Made by a program: the position numbers and the translations under genes. Below are positions 1 through 8,492 of a stretch of DNA of 64,000 bases, piece by piece (the first letter of the stretch is position 1; each line of letters begins with the position of its first letter). The notes beneath the pieces are model-generated. The model was not told the DNA's origin, ran no database searches, and saw only the letters and a program-made list of their open reading frames with translations. The DNA comes from JAYRSJ01 sp041920215 (GTDB lineage Bacteria > Pseudomonadota > Gammaproteobacteria > Burkholderiales > Burkholderiaceae_C): the NCBI GenBank assembly GCA_041920215.1, contig JAYRSJ010000007.1, positions 62,001 through 126,000 of the forward strand, written 5' to 3'.

Positions 1-1230
1 GACGAACTTGCCGGATGTGATATCCACCTGGCCACCGCCGAAGTTGGTCGCGTACAGGCCCTTCCTGATGCTGGCGATGATTTCCTGCGGATCCCTGTCG
101 CCGCCCAGCATATAGGTGTTGGTCATGCGCGGCATCGGCATATGGGCATAGCTTTCGCGCCGGCCGTTGCCGGTGGGCGCCACCTTCATCAGGCGGGCAT
201 TCAGCGCATCCTGGATATAGCCCTTCAAGATGCCGTCCTCGATCAGCACATTACGCTGCGAGGCGCAGCCCTCGTCGTCGATGTTGAGCGAACCGCGGCG
301 GTCCGGCAGCGTGCCGTCGTCCAGCACCGTCACGCCCTTGGCCGCGACGCGCTGGCCGATGCGGCCGGCGAAGGTGCTGGAGCCCTTGCGGTTGAAGTCA
401 CCCTCCAGGCCATGACCCACCGCCTCGTGCAGCAGCACGCCGGGCCAGCCCGGACCCAGCACCACGGTCATCTCGCCGGCCGGGGCCGGGCGTGATTCCA
501 GATTCGTCAGGGCCGCATTGACCGCCTGCTCCACATAGCTGGCAATCATCGCGTCGCTGAAATAGGCCAGGCCGAAGCGGCCGCCGCCGCCGCCGCTGCC
601 CACCTCGCGGCGGCCGTTCTGCTCGGCGATCACCGTCACCGACAGCCGCACCAGCGGCCGCACATCGGCCGCCAGCGTGCCGTCGGCGCGCGCGATCAGC
701 ACCACCTCGTGCTCGGCCGCCAGGCCCGCCATCACCTGGGCCACGCGCGGATCCTTGGCTCGGGCCATGCGCTCGGCGCGCTCCAGCAGCGCCACCTTCT
801 CGGCGCTGTCCAGGCTGGCGATCGGATCGGCATCGCCGTAGAGCGAGCGGCTGCCCGGCACCACCGGGCTGGCCGGCACCTTGACCCGCTTGCTCTGGCC
901 CGCCGCGGCAATCGAGCGCACGGTGCGCGCCGCATCGAGCAGGGCCGCCTCGCTGATGTCGTCGGAATAGGCAAAGGCCGTCTTCTCGCCCGCCACCGCA
1001 CGCACGCCCACGCCCTGGTCGATGCTGAAGCTGCCGCTCTTGACGATGCCCTCCTCCAGGCTCCAGCCTTCCGCACGGGTGGTCTGGAAATAGAGATCGG
1101 CATCATCGACCCGGTGCTCGGTGATCAGGCGCAGGGCCTGGGCCAGCGTGGCCTCGGTGAGGCCGAAGGGCTCCAGCAGCTGGGTGCGGGCGGTGGCCAG
1201 ACGGGCCAGGGTGGGTTCGCGGGCAATCAT
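1..1230 (-). CDS. tldD: Metalloprotease TldD (partial, C-terminus outside window)
   Basis: TldD is one half of the TldD/TldE (PmbA) zinc protease, a cytosolic complex that trims small peptides and matures some modified peptides. The frame is open from an ATG at 1230 to the window edge, giving 410 codons of a family usually about 480 residues long, so only the C-terminal tail is missing. The metal-binding HExxxH motif is seen as HEAVGHGLEGDF at about residues 268-279, and a glycine-rich stretch (GSGGGGGRFG) precedes it. It lies 22 bp downstream of rsmI on the same strand, so the two are probably co-transcribed. Confidence 0.95.
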   Translation of the reverse strand, partial: MIAREPTLARLATARTQLLEPFGLTEATLAQALRLITEHRVDDADLYFQTTRAEGWSLEEGIVKSGSFSIDQGVGVRAVAGEKTAFAYSDDISEAALLDAARTVRSIAAAGQSKRVKVPASPVVPGSRSLYGDADPIASLDSAEKVALLERAERMARAKDPRVAQVMAGLAAEHEVVLIARADGTLAADVRPLVRLSVTVIAEQNGRREVGSGGGGGRFGLAYFSDAMIASYVEQAVNAALTNLESRPAPAGEMTVVLGPGWPGVLLHEAVGHGLEGDFNRKGSSTFAGRIGQRVAAKGVTVLDDGTLPDRRGSLNIDDEGCASQRNVLIEDGILKGYIQDALNARLMKVAPTGNGRRESYAHMPMPRMTNTYMLGGDRDPQEIIASIRKGLYATNFGGGQVDITSGKFV

Positions 1231-1252
1231 GGCCGGATTGTAGGAGCGGCCC

Positions 1253-2143
1253 TCAATCTGCGCTGGCCTTGATCTGCAACGCGCGCTGGTAAAGGCCGTT
1301 GCGCGGCGCGCCGCTGATCTCGGCCGCCATTGCCACCGCCTGTTTGAGCGGCATCTCGCGCAGCAGCAGGCCCAGCAGGCGCTCGACCTCGGCGGGCAAG
1401 GCCTCGGTCTCGGCTGTGGCGGGCGCGGCCGCATGCAGCACCAGCACGAACTCGCCGCGCTCGCGCTGGGCATCCTCGGCCAGCCAGGCCGGCAGCGCGG
1501 CGGCCTTGAGGGTGTGGACGGTCTCGAACTGCTTGCTCAGTTCCCGGCACAGGGTCAGGTCTTGCGCCGGCGCCAGCTCGGCCAGCAACTCGGCCAGTGC
1601 GCGCATGCGATGCGGCGCCTCGAACAGCACCTGGCTCTGGCGCTGCCCCAGCAGGGCCTGCAGCGCACTGCGGCGCTCCTGCGCCTTGGTGGGCAGAAAA
1701 CCGGCAAAGGCAAAACCCTGGGCGCGCGCATCGCCGCTGACGCTCAGCGCGGTCACCACGCTGCTGGGGCCGGGCAGCGGCAGCACCCGGAAGCCGGCAG
1801 CTGCCACCGCCGCCACCAGCACCGCGCCAGGGTCGCTGATCGCCGGGGTGCCGGCATCCGACACATAGGCCACCCGCTGCCCCTGGGCCAGGCGTTCCAG
1901 CACCTGGGCGGCGGCCTCGTGCTCGTTGTGCTGGTGCAGCGCGATCAGGGGCTTGTGCAGGCCCAGATGGCGCAACAGGCCGGCGCTGACTCGCGTGTCC
2001 TCGCAGGCCAGCGCATCGATCAGGCCCAGCACATGGGCGGCGCGGAAGCTCAGATCGGCCAGATTGCCTATCGGGGTCGCCACGACATAGAGTGTGGCGG
2101 GCGGGTGGTTCTGGCCGGCGGCCGCAGCGGCGGCGGCGCTCAT
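1253..2143 (-). CDS. rsmI: 16S rRNA (cytidine-1402 2'-O)-methyltransferase RsmI
   Basis: RsmI 2'-O-methylates C1402 in the decoding centre of 16S rRNA using SAM. The N-terminal YVVATPIGNLAD and the following ACEDTR segment are the family hallmarks of this tetrapyrrole-methylase fold. I chose the ATG at 2143 (MSAAAAAAAG), which gives 296 residues. A TTG at 2167, preceded by a GGGGA element, would add eight residues and overlap yraN by a few bases, and cannot be excluded. The gene is divergent from yraN, the classical rsmI/yraN arrangement. Confidence 0.95.
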   Translation of the reverse strand: MSAAAAAAAGQNHPPATLYVVATPIGNLADLSFRAAHVLGLIDALACEDTRVSAGLLRHLGLHKPLIALHQHNEHEAAAQVLERLAQGQRVAYVSDAGTPAISDPGAVLVAAVAAAGFRVLPLPGPSSVVTALSVSGDARAQGFAFAGFLPTKAQERRSALQALLGQRQSQVLFEAPHRMRALAELLAELAPAQDLTLCRELSKQFETVHTLKAAALPAWLAEDAQRERGEFVLVLHAAAPATAETEALPAEVERLLGLLLREMPLKQAVAMAAEISGAPRNGLYQRALQIKASAD

Positions 2144-2159
2144 CAGCAGGGAGGCGTCG

Positions 2160-2540
2160 ATGTTCAAATGGGGTTCCCCGAAAGCGCGCGGCGACCAGGC
2201 GGAGGATCTGGCACTGCGCTATCTGCAGCAGCAAGGTCTGCGACTGCTGGAGCGCAATTATCGGGTCGGCGCCGGGCCGCACAGGCGCGCCGGCGAGGTG
2301 GACCTGATCATGGCCGCGCCGGACGGCACCCTGGTCTTTGTCGAGGTGAGGGCCCGCGCCAGCGCCTCGCATGGCGGCGCGGCGGCCAGCGTCACCGCCA
2401 CCAAGCAGGGCCGGCTGATACGCGCGGCACGGCACTACCTGCTGCGCCTGGCCACGCCGCCGCCTTGCCGCTTCGATGTACTGGCGATCGAGGACGGGCA
2501 TATCGAATGGCTGCAGGCGGCTTTCGATGTGCCGAGCTGA
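2160..2540 (+). CDS. yraN: YraN family protein (UPF0102, endonuclease-like fold)
   Basis: This 126-residue protein belongs to the YraN/UPF0102 family, which has a restriction-endonuclease-like fold and no firmly settled role. The start at 2160 (MFKWGSPKARGDQAED) matches the usual N-terminus GxxGExxA; longer upstream in-frame starts would run into rsmI. The core GEVDLIM...VFVEVRAR corresponds to the family's D...ExK signature, but with Arg in place of the usual Lys, so nuclease activity is doubtful. It is divergent from rsmI and 41 bp ahead of the SIS gene, as in the rsmI-yraN-diaA cluster of other proteobacteria. Confidence 0.92.
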   Translation: MFKWGSPKARGDQAEDLALRYLQQQGLRLLERNYRVGAGPHRRAGEVDLIMAAPDGTLVFVEVRARASASHGGAAASVTATKQGRLIRAARHYLLRLATPPPCRFDVLAIEDGHIEWLQAAFDVPS

Positions 2541-2581
2541 TCAGCCGCACCCGGGATAAACCCTCGTTATGATGCGCGCTC

Positions 2582-3157
2582 ATGTTGGAACAACGCATAC
2601 AACAGCAGTTCTTCGAGAGCGCGGACCTCTACTACCAGGTGGCCGAGAGTTTGTCGCGGCCGATCGCCGCCGCCGCGCAGATGCTGGTCGAGGGCATCAC
2701 CTCGGGCGGCCGTGTGCTGTGCTGCGGACTGGCCCTGTCGGCCCTGGATGCCCGTCACCTGGCCGCCTTGCTGATGGGCCGCTTCGAGCAGGAACGGCCC
2801 GGCCTGGCCGCCTGGAGCCTCGATGCCCTGCCCCACCCCGGCTCGGCCGACGCCACCGGCGTGCTGCTGCGTCAGATCCAGACGCTGGGCCATCCGGGCG
2901 ATCTGCTGCTGCTGTTTGAATCCCAGGCCTGCAGCGCCAGCCATGCCACGCTGGCCGAGGCCGCCCATGCGCAGGAGATGAGCGTCATCGCGCTGACCGG
3001 CGAGAAGGACGATCTGCTGCGCGCTGCGCTGCTGGACACCGATGTGCTGCTGCGCGTGCCACATGCACGCGGGGCCCGCGTCAGCGAGGCGCATCGCCTG
3101 CTCTCGCACTGCCTCTGCGATGCCATCGATATGCAGTTGCTGGGCAGCAGCGACTGA
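2582..3157 (+). CDS. diaA: SIS-domain protein, DiaA/GmhA-like
   Basis: This 191-residue single SIS-domain protein resembles DiaA, which binds DnaA and promotes timely replication initiation, and GmhA, sedoheptulose-7-phosphate isomerase. Position decides for DiaA: it lies between yraN and the BON-domain lipoprotein, the order rsmI-yraN-diaA-yraP known from enterobacteria. No Shine-Dalgarno sequence is visible before the ATG at 2582. A -10-like TATGAT at 2568-2573 would place the transcript start within a few bases of the start codon. The isomerase role cannot be ruled out from sequence alone. Confidence 0.85.
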   Translation: MLEQRIQQQFFESADLYYQVAESLSRPIAAAAQMLVEGITSGGRVLCCGLALSALDARHLAALLMGRFEQERPGLAAWSLDALPHPGSADATGVLLRQIQTLGHPGDLLLLFESQACSASHATLAEAAHAQEMSVIALTGEKDDLLRAALLDTDVLLRVPHARGARVSEAHRLLSHCLCDAIDMQLLGSSD

Positions 3158-3198
3158 GCCCGCCCCTTGAGCCAACCCTGACGGAAACCGACCCCACC

Positions 3199-3831
3199 AT
3201 GACCCTGACCGTGCTGCAACGCCGCCTTGTCCTTGCCTGCGCTCTTGCTGGCGCCCTGCTGAGCAGCGCCTGCGCCCCGCTGGTGCTGGGCGGGGCCGTG
3301 GTCGGCGGCGCCATGGTGGCCACCGACCGTCGCACCTCCGGCACCCAGCTGGAGGACAAGAGCATCGAGCTCAAGGCCGCCAACCGCCTGGGTGAACAGC
3401 TCGGCAAGCGGGTGCACATCAATGTCAACAGCTACAACCGTGTGGTGCTGCTGACCGGCGAGGCGCCCAGCGAGGCCGACAAGGCCGCAGCGGAGAGCGT
3501 GGTCAGCCAGGTGGAGAACGTCAGCCGCGTCCTCAATGAGATCGCCATCGCGGGCAATAGCTCGATCACCAGCCGGCTCAATGACGAGACCCTGGCCGGC
3601 AAGATCCGCCTGAGCCTGGTCGACGCACGCGACCTCACGTCCAATGCCTTTGCCCTGGTGGTGGAGCGTGGCACGGTCTATCTGATGGGCCGGGTCACCG
3701 AGCGCGAGGCCAACCGGGCCAGCGATATCGCGCGCGGCGTCAGCGGCGTGCAGCGGGTGGTGCGCGCCTTCGAGATCATCAGCGAGGAAGAGCTGGCCCG
3801 CATCACGCCGAAGCCGGCGCCCAAGCAATAA
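3199..3831 (+). CDS. BON-domain outer-membrane lipoprotein (YraP/DolP-like)
   Basis: This 210-residue lipoprotein has a signal peptide ending in the lipobox LSSAC, with Cys25 as the lipidation site. It carries two BON domains (about residues 50-115 and 120-195), as in YraP/DolP, which supports outer-membrane integrity and BAM function. The tail is short and Pro/Lys-rich. It follows the DiaA-like gene by 41 bp, consistent with co-transcription, and converges with the reductase gene on the other strand six bases away. Confidence 0.9.
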   Translation: MTLTVLQRRLVLACALAGALLSSACAPLVLGGAVVGGAMVATDRRTSGTQLEDKSIELKAANRLGEQLGKRVHINVNSYNRVVLLTGEAPSEADKAAAESVVSQVENVSRVLNEIAIAGNSSITSRLNDETLAGKIRLSLVDARDLTSNAFALVVERGTVYLMGRVTEREANRASDIARGVSGVQRVVRAFEIISEEELARITPKPAPKQ

Positions 3832-3837
3832 GCCCGG

Positions 3838-4740
3838 CTACTTCAGCCGCTTGATCAGGCTGGACGTGTCCCAGCGCCCGCCGCCCAGGCTCTGCACATC
3901 GGCATAGAACTGGTCCACCAGGGCCGTCACCGGCAGCTTGGCGCCGTTGCGACGCCCCTCGTCCAGCACCAGGCCCAGGTCCTTGCGCATCCAGTCGACC
4001 GCGAAGCCGAAGTTGAACTGATCGTCGACCATGGTCTTGCCGCGGTTGTCCAGCTGCCAGCTCTGGGCCGCGCCCTTGCCGATCACGTCCAGCACCTGCT
4101 TCATGTCCAGGCCCGCCTTCTGGCCAAAGGCGATCGCCTCGGCCAGGCCCTGCACCAGGCCGGCGATGCAGATCTGGTTGACCATCTTGGCCAGCTGACC
4201 GGCGCCCGATTCGCCGACCCGGGTCACCGCCTTGGCAAAGGCCAGGGCCACCGGCTGCATGGCCTCAAACGGCGCCGCGTCGCCACCGCACATCACGGTC
4301 AGCGCACCGTTCACCGCGCCCGCCTGACCGCCCGAGACCGGCGCGTCGACGAAATGCAGGCCGCGGCGCAGCGCCTCGGCATGCAGTTCACGCGCCACCT
4401 CGGCCGAGGCGGTGGTGTGGTCGACGAAGATCGCGCCCGGCTTCATGCCGGCGAACGCCCCGGCGTCGCCCAGCACCACCGCACGCAGATCGTCGTCGTT
4501 GCCGACGCAGGCAAACACGATATCCGCCCCCTGGGCGGCAGTGGCCGGCGTGGCGGCCACGCTGCCAGCGCACTCCTTGAGCCAGGCCTCGGCCTTGGCC
4601 GCGCTGCGGTTGTAGACGCAGACGCTGTGACCGGCGCGGGCCAGATGAGCGGCCATCGGATACCCCATCACGCCCAGGCCCAGAAAGGCGACCCGGCGCG
4701 GGGTGATGGGCTCGTAGGGGCGGGAGGCTGTGCTGCTCAT
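3838..4740 (-). CDS. NAD(P)-dependent oxidoreductase, 3-hydroxyisobutyrate dehydrogenase family
   Basis: This 300-residue beta-hydroxyacid dehydrogenase has the N-terminal dinucleotide-binding motif GLGVMGYPMAAHL, the substrate-binding DAPVSGGQAGA, and the catalytic-lysine segment GAGQLAKMVNQ. The family includes tartronate semialdehyde reductase, 3-hydroxyisobutyrate dehydrogenase and glyoxylate/succinic semialdehyde reductases; the substrate here cannot be told from sequence. It starts 7 bp after the pilU stop on the same strand, so it may be co-transcribed with pilTU, a link I would not read as functional. Confidence 0.88.
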   Translation of the reverse strand: MSSTASRPYEPITPRRVAFLGLGVMGYPMAAHLARAGHSVCVYNRSAAKAEAWLKECAGSVAATPATAAQGADIVFACVGNDDDLRAVVLGDAGAFAGMKPGAIFVDHTTASAEVARELHAEALRRGLHFVDAPVSGGQAGAVNGALTVMCGGDAAPFEAMQPVALAFAKAVTRVGESGAGQLAKMVNQICIAGLVQGLAEAIAFGQKAGLDMKQVLDVIGKGAAQSWQLDNRGKTMVDDQFNFGFAVDWMRKDLGLVLDEGRRNGAKLPVTALVDQFYADVQSLGGGRWDTSSLIKRLK

Positions 4741-4747
4741 AGTGTGT

Positions 4748-5884
4748 TCAGAGTATGGTGAGGTGTTCGGTCGTGCCGCCCAGATCGCCGCTGCGGGCGC
4801 GCTCGCTGTTGAGCTTGATCTGCAGACGCAGATCGTTCACCGAGTCGGCATTGCGCAGCGCGTCCTCGTAGCTGACCTTGCCCGCCTCGTAGAGGTCGAA
4901 CAAGGCCTGGTCGAAGGTCTGCATGCCCTGTTCGCGCGAGCGCTTCATGATCTCCTTGATCTCGGAGACCTCGCCCTTGAAGATCAGATCGGAGATCAGC
5001 GGGGTGTTCAGCAGGATCTCCACCGCGGCGATGCGGCCCTTGCCGGCCTCGCGCGGCAGCAGGCGCTGGGATACCAGCGAGCGCAGGTTCAGCGACAGGT
5101 CCATCAGCAGCTGGCTGCGCCGCTCCTCGGGGAAGAAGTTGATGATGCGATCCAGGGCCTGGTTGGCGCTGTTGGCGTGCAGGGTGGCCATGCACAGATG
5201 GCCGGTCTCGGCGAAGGCCACCGCATGTTCCATGGTCTCGCGATCGCGGATCTCGCCCATCAGGATCACATCGGGCGCCTGGCGCAGCGTGTTCTTCAGC
5301 GCCGACTCCCAGGTGTCGGTATCGATGCCGACCTCGCGCTGGGTGACGATGCAGTTCTTGTGCGGATGCACGAACTCGATCGGGTCCTCGATCGTGATGA
5401 TGTGGCCGTAGGTGGTCTCGTTGCGATGGTCGATCATCGCCGCCAGCGTCGTGCTCTTGCCCGAGCCGGTGGCCCCCACCACGATCACCAGCCCGCGCTT
5501 GTGCTGCACCACCTCGTTCAGTATCGGCGGCAGGTCCAACGAGGCCACCGAGGGCAGCGTGGCCGGGATCGTCCGCAGCACCAGGCCCACCTGGCCCTGC
5601 TGCAAAAAGGCATTGGCGCGGAAGCGACCCACGCCCTGCGGCGAGATCGCGAAATTGCATTCCTTGTTGCGCTCGAAATCGGCCGCCTGCTTGTCGTTCA
5701 TGATGGAGCGGGCCAGCTGCAGCGTATGACTGCCGGTGAGCGGCTGCGGCGAGACCTTGGTGACCTTGCCGTCGATCTTGATGGCGGGCGGGAAATCGGC
5801 CGTCAGGAACAGGTCCGAGCCGCGCCGCGATACCATCAGGCGCAGCAGATCATTGATAAATTTCGAGGCCTGATCGCGTTCCAT
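4748..5884 (-). CDS. pilU: Type IV pilus retraction ATPase PilU
   Basis: PilU is a PilT paralogue that assists retraction of type IV pili from the inner membrane base. The start at 5884 (MERDQASKFINDLL) is preceded by AGGA at a good distance; an upstream in-frame ATG at 5932 lacks this and would extend into the pilT-pilU gap. Walker A is GATGSGKSTT, the Asp box is EDPIEF, Walker B is GEIRD, and the His box reads AETGHLCMATLH. The protein has 378 residues, typical for PilU. It lies downstream of pilT in the same orientation, 86 bp apart. Confidence 0.95.
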   Translation of the reverse strand: MERDQASKFINDLLRLMVSRRGSDLFLTADFPPAIKIDGKVTKVSPQPLTGSHTLQLARSIMNDKQAADFERNKECNFAISPQGVGRFRANAFLQQGQVGLVLRTIPATLPSVASLDLPPILNEVVQHKRGLVIVVGATGSGKSTTLAAMIDHRNETTYGHIITIEDPIEFVHPHKNCIVTQREVGIDTDTWESALKNTLRQAPDVILMGEIRDRETMEHAVAFAETGHLCMATLHANSANQALDRIINFFPEERRSQLLMDLSLNLRSLVSQRLLPREAGKGRIAAVEILLNTPLISDLIFKGEVSEIKEIMKRSREQGMQTFDQALFDLYEAGKVSYEDALRNADSVNDLRLQIKLNSERARSGDLGGTTEHLTIL

Positions 5885-5960
5885 GGTGGATCCTGCTGTT
5901 CGGTTTCGCGGGAAAGTTTCGCCGTCACCCACATGGCGGACGCCATCTGAGTGACGTCAG

Positions 5961-5984
5961 ACTTCCCGGGCTAGCCCGGGAAGT
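5961..5984. repeat. Perfect 24-bp palindrome centred on the pilT stop codon
   Basis: ACTTCCCGGGCT is followed directly by its exact reverse complement, giving 12 paired bases with no spacer. The last codons of pilT (ENFPG) and the TAG at 5971-5973 lie inside it. The pilT-pilU transcript could fold here into a strong hairpin, with a loop formed by opening the central bases. There is no T-tract on the pilT strand, so it is more likely an mRNA-stability or partial-termination element than a full intrinsic terminator. On the other strand it is followed by TTTT. Confidence 0.7.
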
Positions 5985-7014
5985 TTTCCGGGAACTTTGC
6001 CTTGGCGCGGGCCTCGGCCGCCGAAATGATGTTGCGCCGTACCAGATCGGTGAGGTTCTGGTCCAGGGTCTGCATGCCCATGCTGTTGCCGGTCTGTATC
6101 GCCGAGTACATCTGGGCCACCTTGTTCTCGCGGATCAGGTTGCGGATCGCCGAGGTGCCCAGCATGATCTCGTGCGCCGCCACCCGGCCCGAGCCGTCCT
6201 TGAGCTTGCACAGGCTCTGCGAGATCACGGCCACCAGTGACTCCGACACCATCGCCCGCACCATCTCCTTCTCGGCCGCCGGGAACACGTCGACGATGCG
6301 GTCCACCGTCTTGGCGGCGCTGGAGGTGTGCAGCGTGCCGAACACCAGGTGGCCGGTCTCGGCCGCGGTCAGCGCCAGGCGGATGGTCTCCAGATCGCGC
6401 ATTTCACCCACCAGCACCGCGTCCGGGTCCTCGCGCAGTGCGGAACGCAGCGCGTTGGCGAAGGACAGCGTGTGCGGCCCCACCTCGCGCTGGTTGACCA
6501 GGCTCTTCTTCGATTCGTGCACGAACTCGATCGGATCCTCGATGGTGAGGATATGGCCGTACTCGTTCTCGTTGAGGTGGTTGACCATGCCGGCCAGCGT
6601 GGTCGACTTGCCCGAGCCGGTGGGACCGGTCACCAGCACCAGGCCGCGCGGCTTCAGGGCCAGCTCTGCAAAGACCTTGGGCGCGTTGAGCTGTTCCAGC
6701 GTCAGGATCTTGGAGGGAATGGTCCGGAACACCGCGCCGGCACCGCGGTTCTGGTTGAAGGCATTGACGCGGAAGCGCGCCAGGCCCTGGATCTCGAAGG
6801 AGAAGTCGCACTCCAAGGTCTCTTCATAGGCCTTGCGCTGCGAGTCGTTCATGATGTCGTAGACCATATCGTGCACCGCACGGTGGTCCAGCGCCTCGAC
6901 ATTGATGCGCCGCACATCGCCATGGACCCGGATCATCGGCGGCAGCCCGGCCGAGAGGTGAAGGTCGGAGGCCTTGTTCTTGACCGAGAATGCCAGCAGT
7001 TGGGTGATGTCCAT
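5971..7014 (-). CDS. pilT: Type IV pilus retraction ATPase PilT
   Basis: PilT is the hexameric motor that depolymerises type IV pili for twitching motility. The protein is 347 residues, the usual length, beginning MDITQLLAFSVKNKASDLHL, which is the standard PilT N-terminus. Walker A is GPTGSGKST, the Asp box EDPIEF, Walker B VGEMRD, and the His box TGHLVFGTLHT. It is divergent from the PLP-binding protein gene with only 27 bp between starts, the usual pilT/yggS arrangement. The stop codon lies in the palindrome at 5961-5984. Confidence 0.97.
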   Translation of the reverse strand: MDITQLLAFSVKNKASDLHLSAGLPPMIRVHGDVRRINVEALDHRAVHDMVYDIMNDSQRKAYEETLECDFSFEIQGLARFRVNAFNQNRGAGAVFRTIPSKILTLEQLNAPKVFAELALKPRGLVLVTGPTGSGKSTTLAGMVNHLNENEYGHILTIEDPIEFVHESKKSLVNQREVGPHTLSFANALRSALREDPDAVLVGEMRDLETIRLALTAAETGHLVFGTLHTSSAAKTVDRIVDVFPAAEKEMVRAMVSESLVAVISQSLCKLKDGSGRVAAHEIMLGTSAIRNLIRENKVAQMYSAIQTGNSMGMQTLDQNLTDLVRRNIISAAEARAKAKFPENFPG

Positions 7015-7041
7015 GGGTGGGTCTGAAAGCTGAAAGCCATT

Positions 7042-7752
7042 ATGGCGACGATCGAAGAGAACTTACAAGAAACGCAACGGCGCATTGCAAGCGCCTGTAG
7101 AGACGCACAACGGCCTGTGCAAAGCGTCACGCTGCTGGCGGTCAGCAAGACCTTCGGGCCCGAGGCGGTACGCGCCGCGCATGCTGCCGGGCAATGCGCC
7201 TTCGGCGAAAACTATGTGCAAGAGGGGCTGGACAAGATTGCCAGCCTGGCCGATCTGCGCAGCCAGCTGCAATGGCATCTGATCGGCCCGCTGCAGAGCA
7301 ACAAGAGCCGCGCGGTGGCCGCCGTCTTCGACTGGGTGCACAGCATAGATCGGCTCAAGATCGCCCAGCGCCTGGCCGAGCAGCGCCCCGCCGGCCTGGC
7401 GCCGCTGCAGGTCTGCCTGCAGGTCAATATCAGCGGCGAGGCCAGCAAGAGCGGCTGCACGGTGGATGAGCTGCCCGCCCTGGCGCGCGCCGTCGCGGCG
7501 CTGCCAGGACTGCGCTTGCGCGGGCTGATGGCGATTCCCGAGCCGGCAGCGGACCTCGAGGCCCAGCGTCAGCCGCACCACGCGCTGGCCGCTCTGCTGG
7601 CCCAACTCAACCGTGAGCAAGACCTGACCCTCGACACCCTGTCCATGGGCATGAGCGCCGACCTGGAGGCGGCCATCGCCGAGGGCGCCACCCTGGTGCG
7701 CGTGGGCAGCGCCATCTTCGGCGGCCGCGGCAGAGCGGCCCGATCTGCCTGA
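7042..7752 (+). CDS. yggS: PLP homeostasis protein, YggS family
   Basis: This 236-residue protein carries pyridoxal 5'-phosphate and helps keep vitamin B6 and amino acid pools balanced; no catalytic turnover is known for the family. The PLP-binding lysine is in AVSKTFG near residue 37. Other family signatures are GENYVQE, HLIGPLQSNKSR and the phosphate-binding SMGMSADLEAAI near the C-terminus. It is divergent from pilT and 5 bp ahead of the first cytochrome gene, so a shared transcript with the cytochromes is possible. Confidence 0.95.
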   Translation: MATIEENLQETQRRIASACRDAQRPVQSVTLLAVSKTFGPEAVRAAHAAGQCAFGENYVQEGLDKIASLADLRSQLQWHLIGPLQSNKSRAVAAVFDWVHSIDRLKIAQRLAEQRPAGLAPLQVCLQVNISGEASKSGCTVDELPALARAVAALPGLRLRGLMAIPEPAADLEAQRQPHHALAALLAQLNREQDLTLDTLSMGMSADLEAAIAEGATLVRVGSAIFGGRGRAARSA

Positions 7753-7757
7753 TTCCG

Positions 7758-8492
7758 ATGCTGTTGCTACCGAAACCCCTGCGCCGCAGCGCGCTACTGC
7801 CTCTGCTGCGACCCTTGCTGCTACTCCTGGCGCTGCTGCTGCTGCGGCCGACCGGCGCCGCCGCCCAAGCCCAGGTGGAAGACAGCCTGGCCCAGCGCGC
7901 CCGCGCCTGCACCCTCTGCCATGGCAAAGAGGGGCGCGCGGGCTCGGACGGCTTCTACCCGCGCCTGGCCGGCAAGCCGCAGGGCTACCTGTACAAGCAG
8001 CTGCTCAATTTCCGCGACGGCCGCCGCCAGCATGGGCTGATGAGCGAGCTGATCGCGCCCTTGTCCGACGCCTATCTGAACGAGCTGGCCGGCTATTTCG
8101 CCGGCCTGGACCTGCCGCATGCCGCACCGCAGCCCGCCGGCCTGCCGCCGGCCGAGCTGCAGCGCGGCCTGGCCCTGATACGGGACGGTGATGCCGCGCG
8201 CGGACTGCCCGCCTGCACCGCCTGCCATGGCCAGGCGATGGGCGGCAGCGGCCGCTTCATCCCCGGCCTGCTGGGCCTGCCGCGCGACTATCTGAATGCC
8301 CAGCTGGGCGCCTGGCGCAGCCAGCAGCGTCAAGCGGTGGCGCCGGACTGCATGGCCAGAATCGCCCGCAAGCTGGAGCCGGCCGAGATCAATGCCATCT
8401 CGCACTGGCTGGCCGCCCAGCCGGTGCCGCGCCTGGCCGTGGCCGCCCCCATGCCGGAGCGGCTGCCGCTGGACTGCGGAGGTCTGCAATGA
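7758..8492 (+). CDS. Dihaem cytochrome c, c4-like
   Basis: This 244-residue exported cytochrome has a long hydrophobic, leucine-rich signal peptide ending near AAAQA (about residue 38). Two haem c-binding motifs are present, CTLCH at residues 51-55 and CTACH at 153-157. Each lies in a c4-type half with the pattern G(F/R)YPxLAGKPxxYLYxQL. Such proteins shuttle electrons in the periplasm to terminal oxidases. The stop overlaps the next gene's start by four bases (ATGA), indicating translational coupling with the trihaem cytochrome. Confidence 0.9.
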   Translation: MLLLPKPLRRSALLPLLRPLLLLLALLLLRPTGAAAQAQVEDSLAQRARACTLCHGKEGRAGSDGFYPRLAGKPQGYLYKQLLNFRDGRRQHGLMSELIAPLSDAYLNELAGYFAGLDLPHAAPQPAGLPPAELQRGLALIRDGDAARGLPACTACHGQAMGGSGRFIPGLLGLPRDYLNAQLGAWRSQQRQAVAPDCMARIARKLEPAEINAISHWLAAQPVPRLAVAAPMPERLPLDCGGLQ

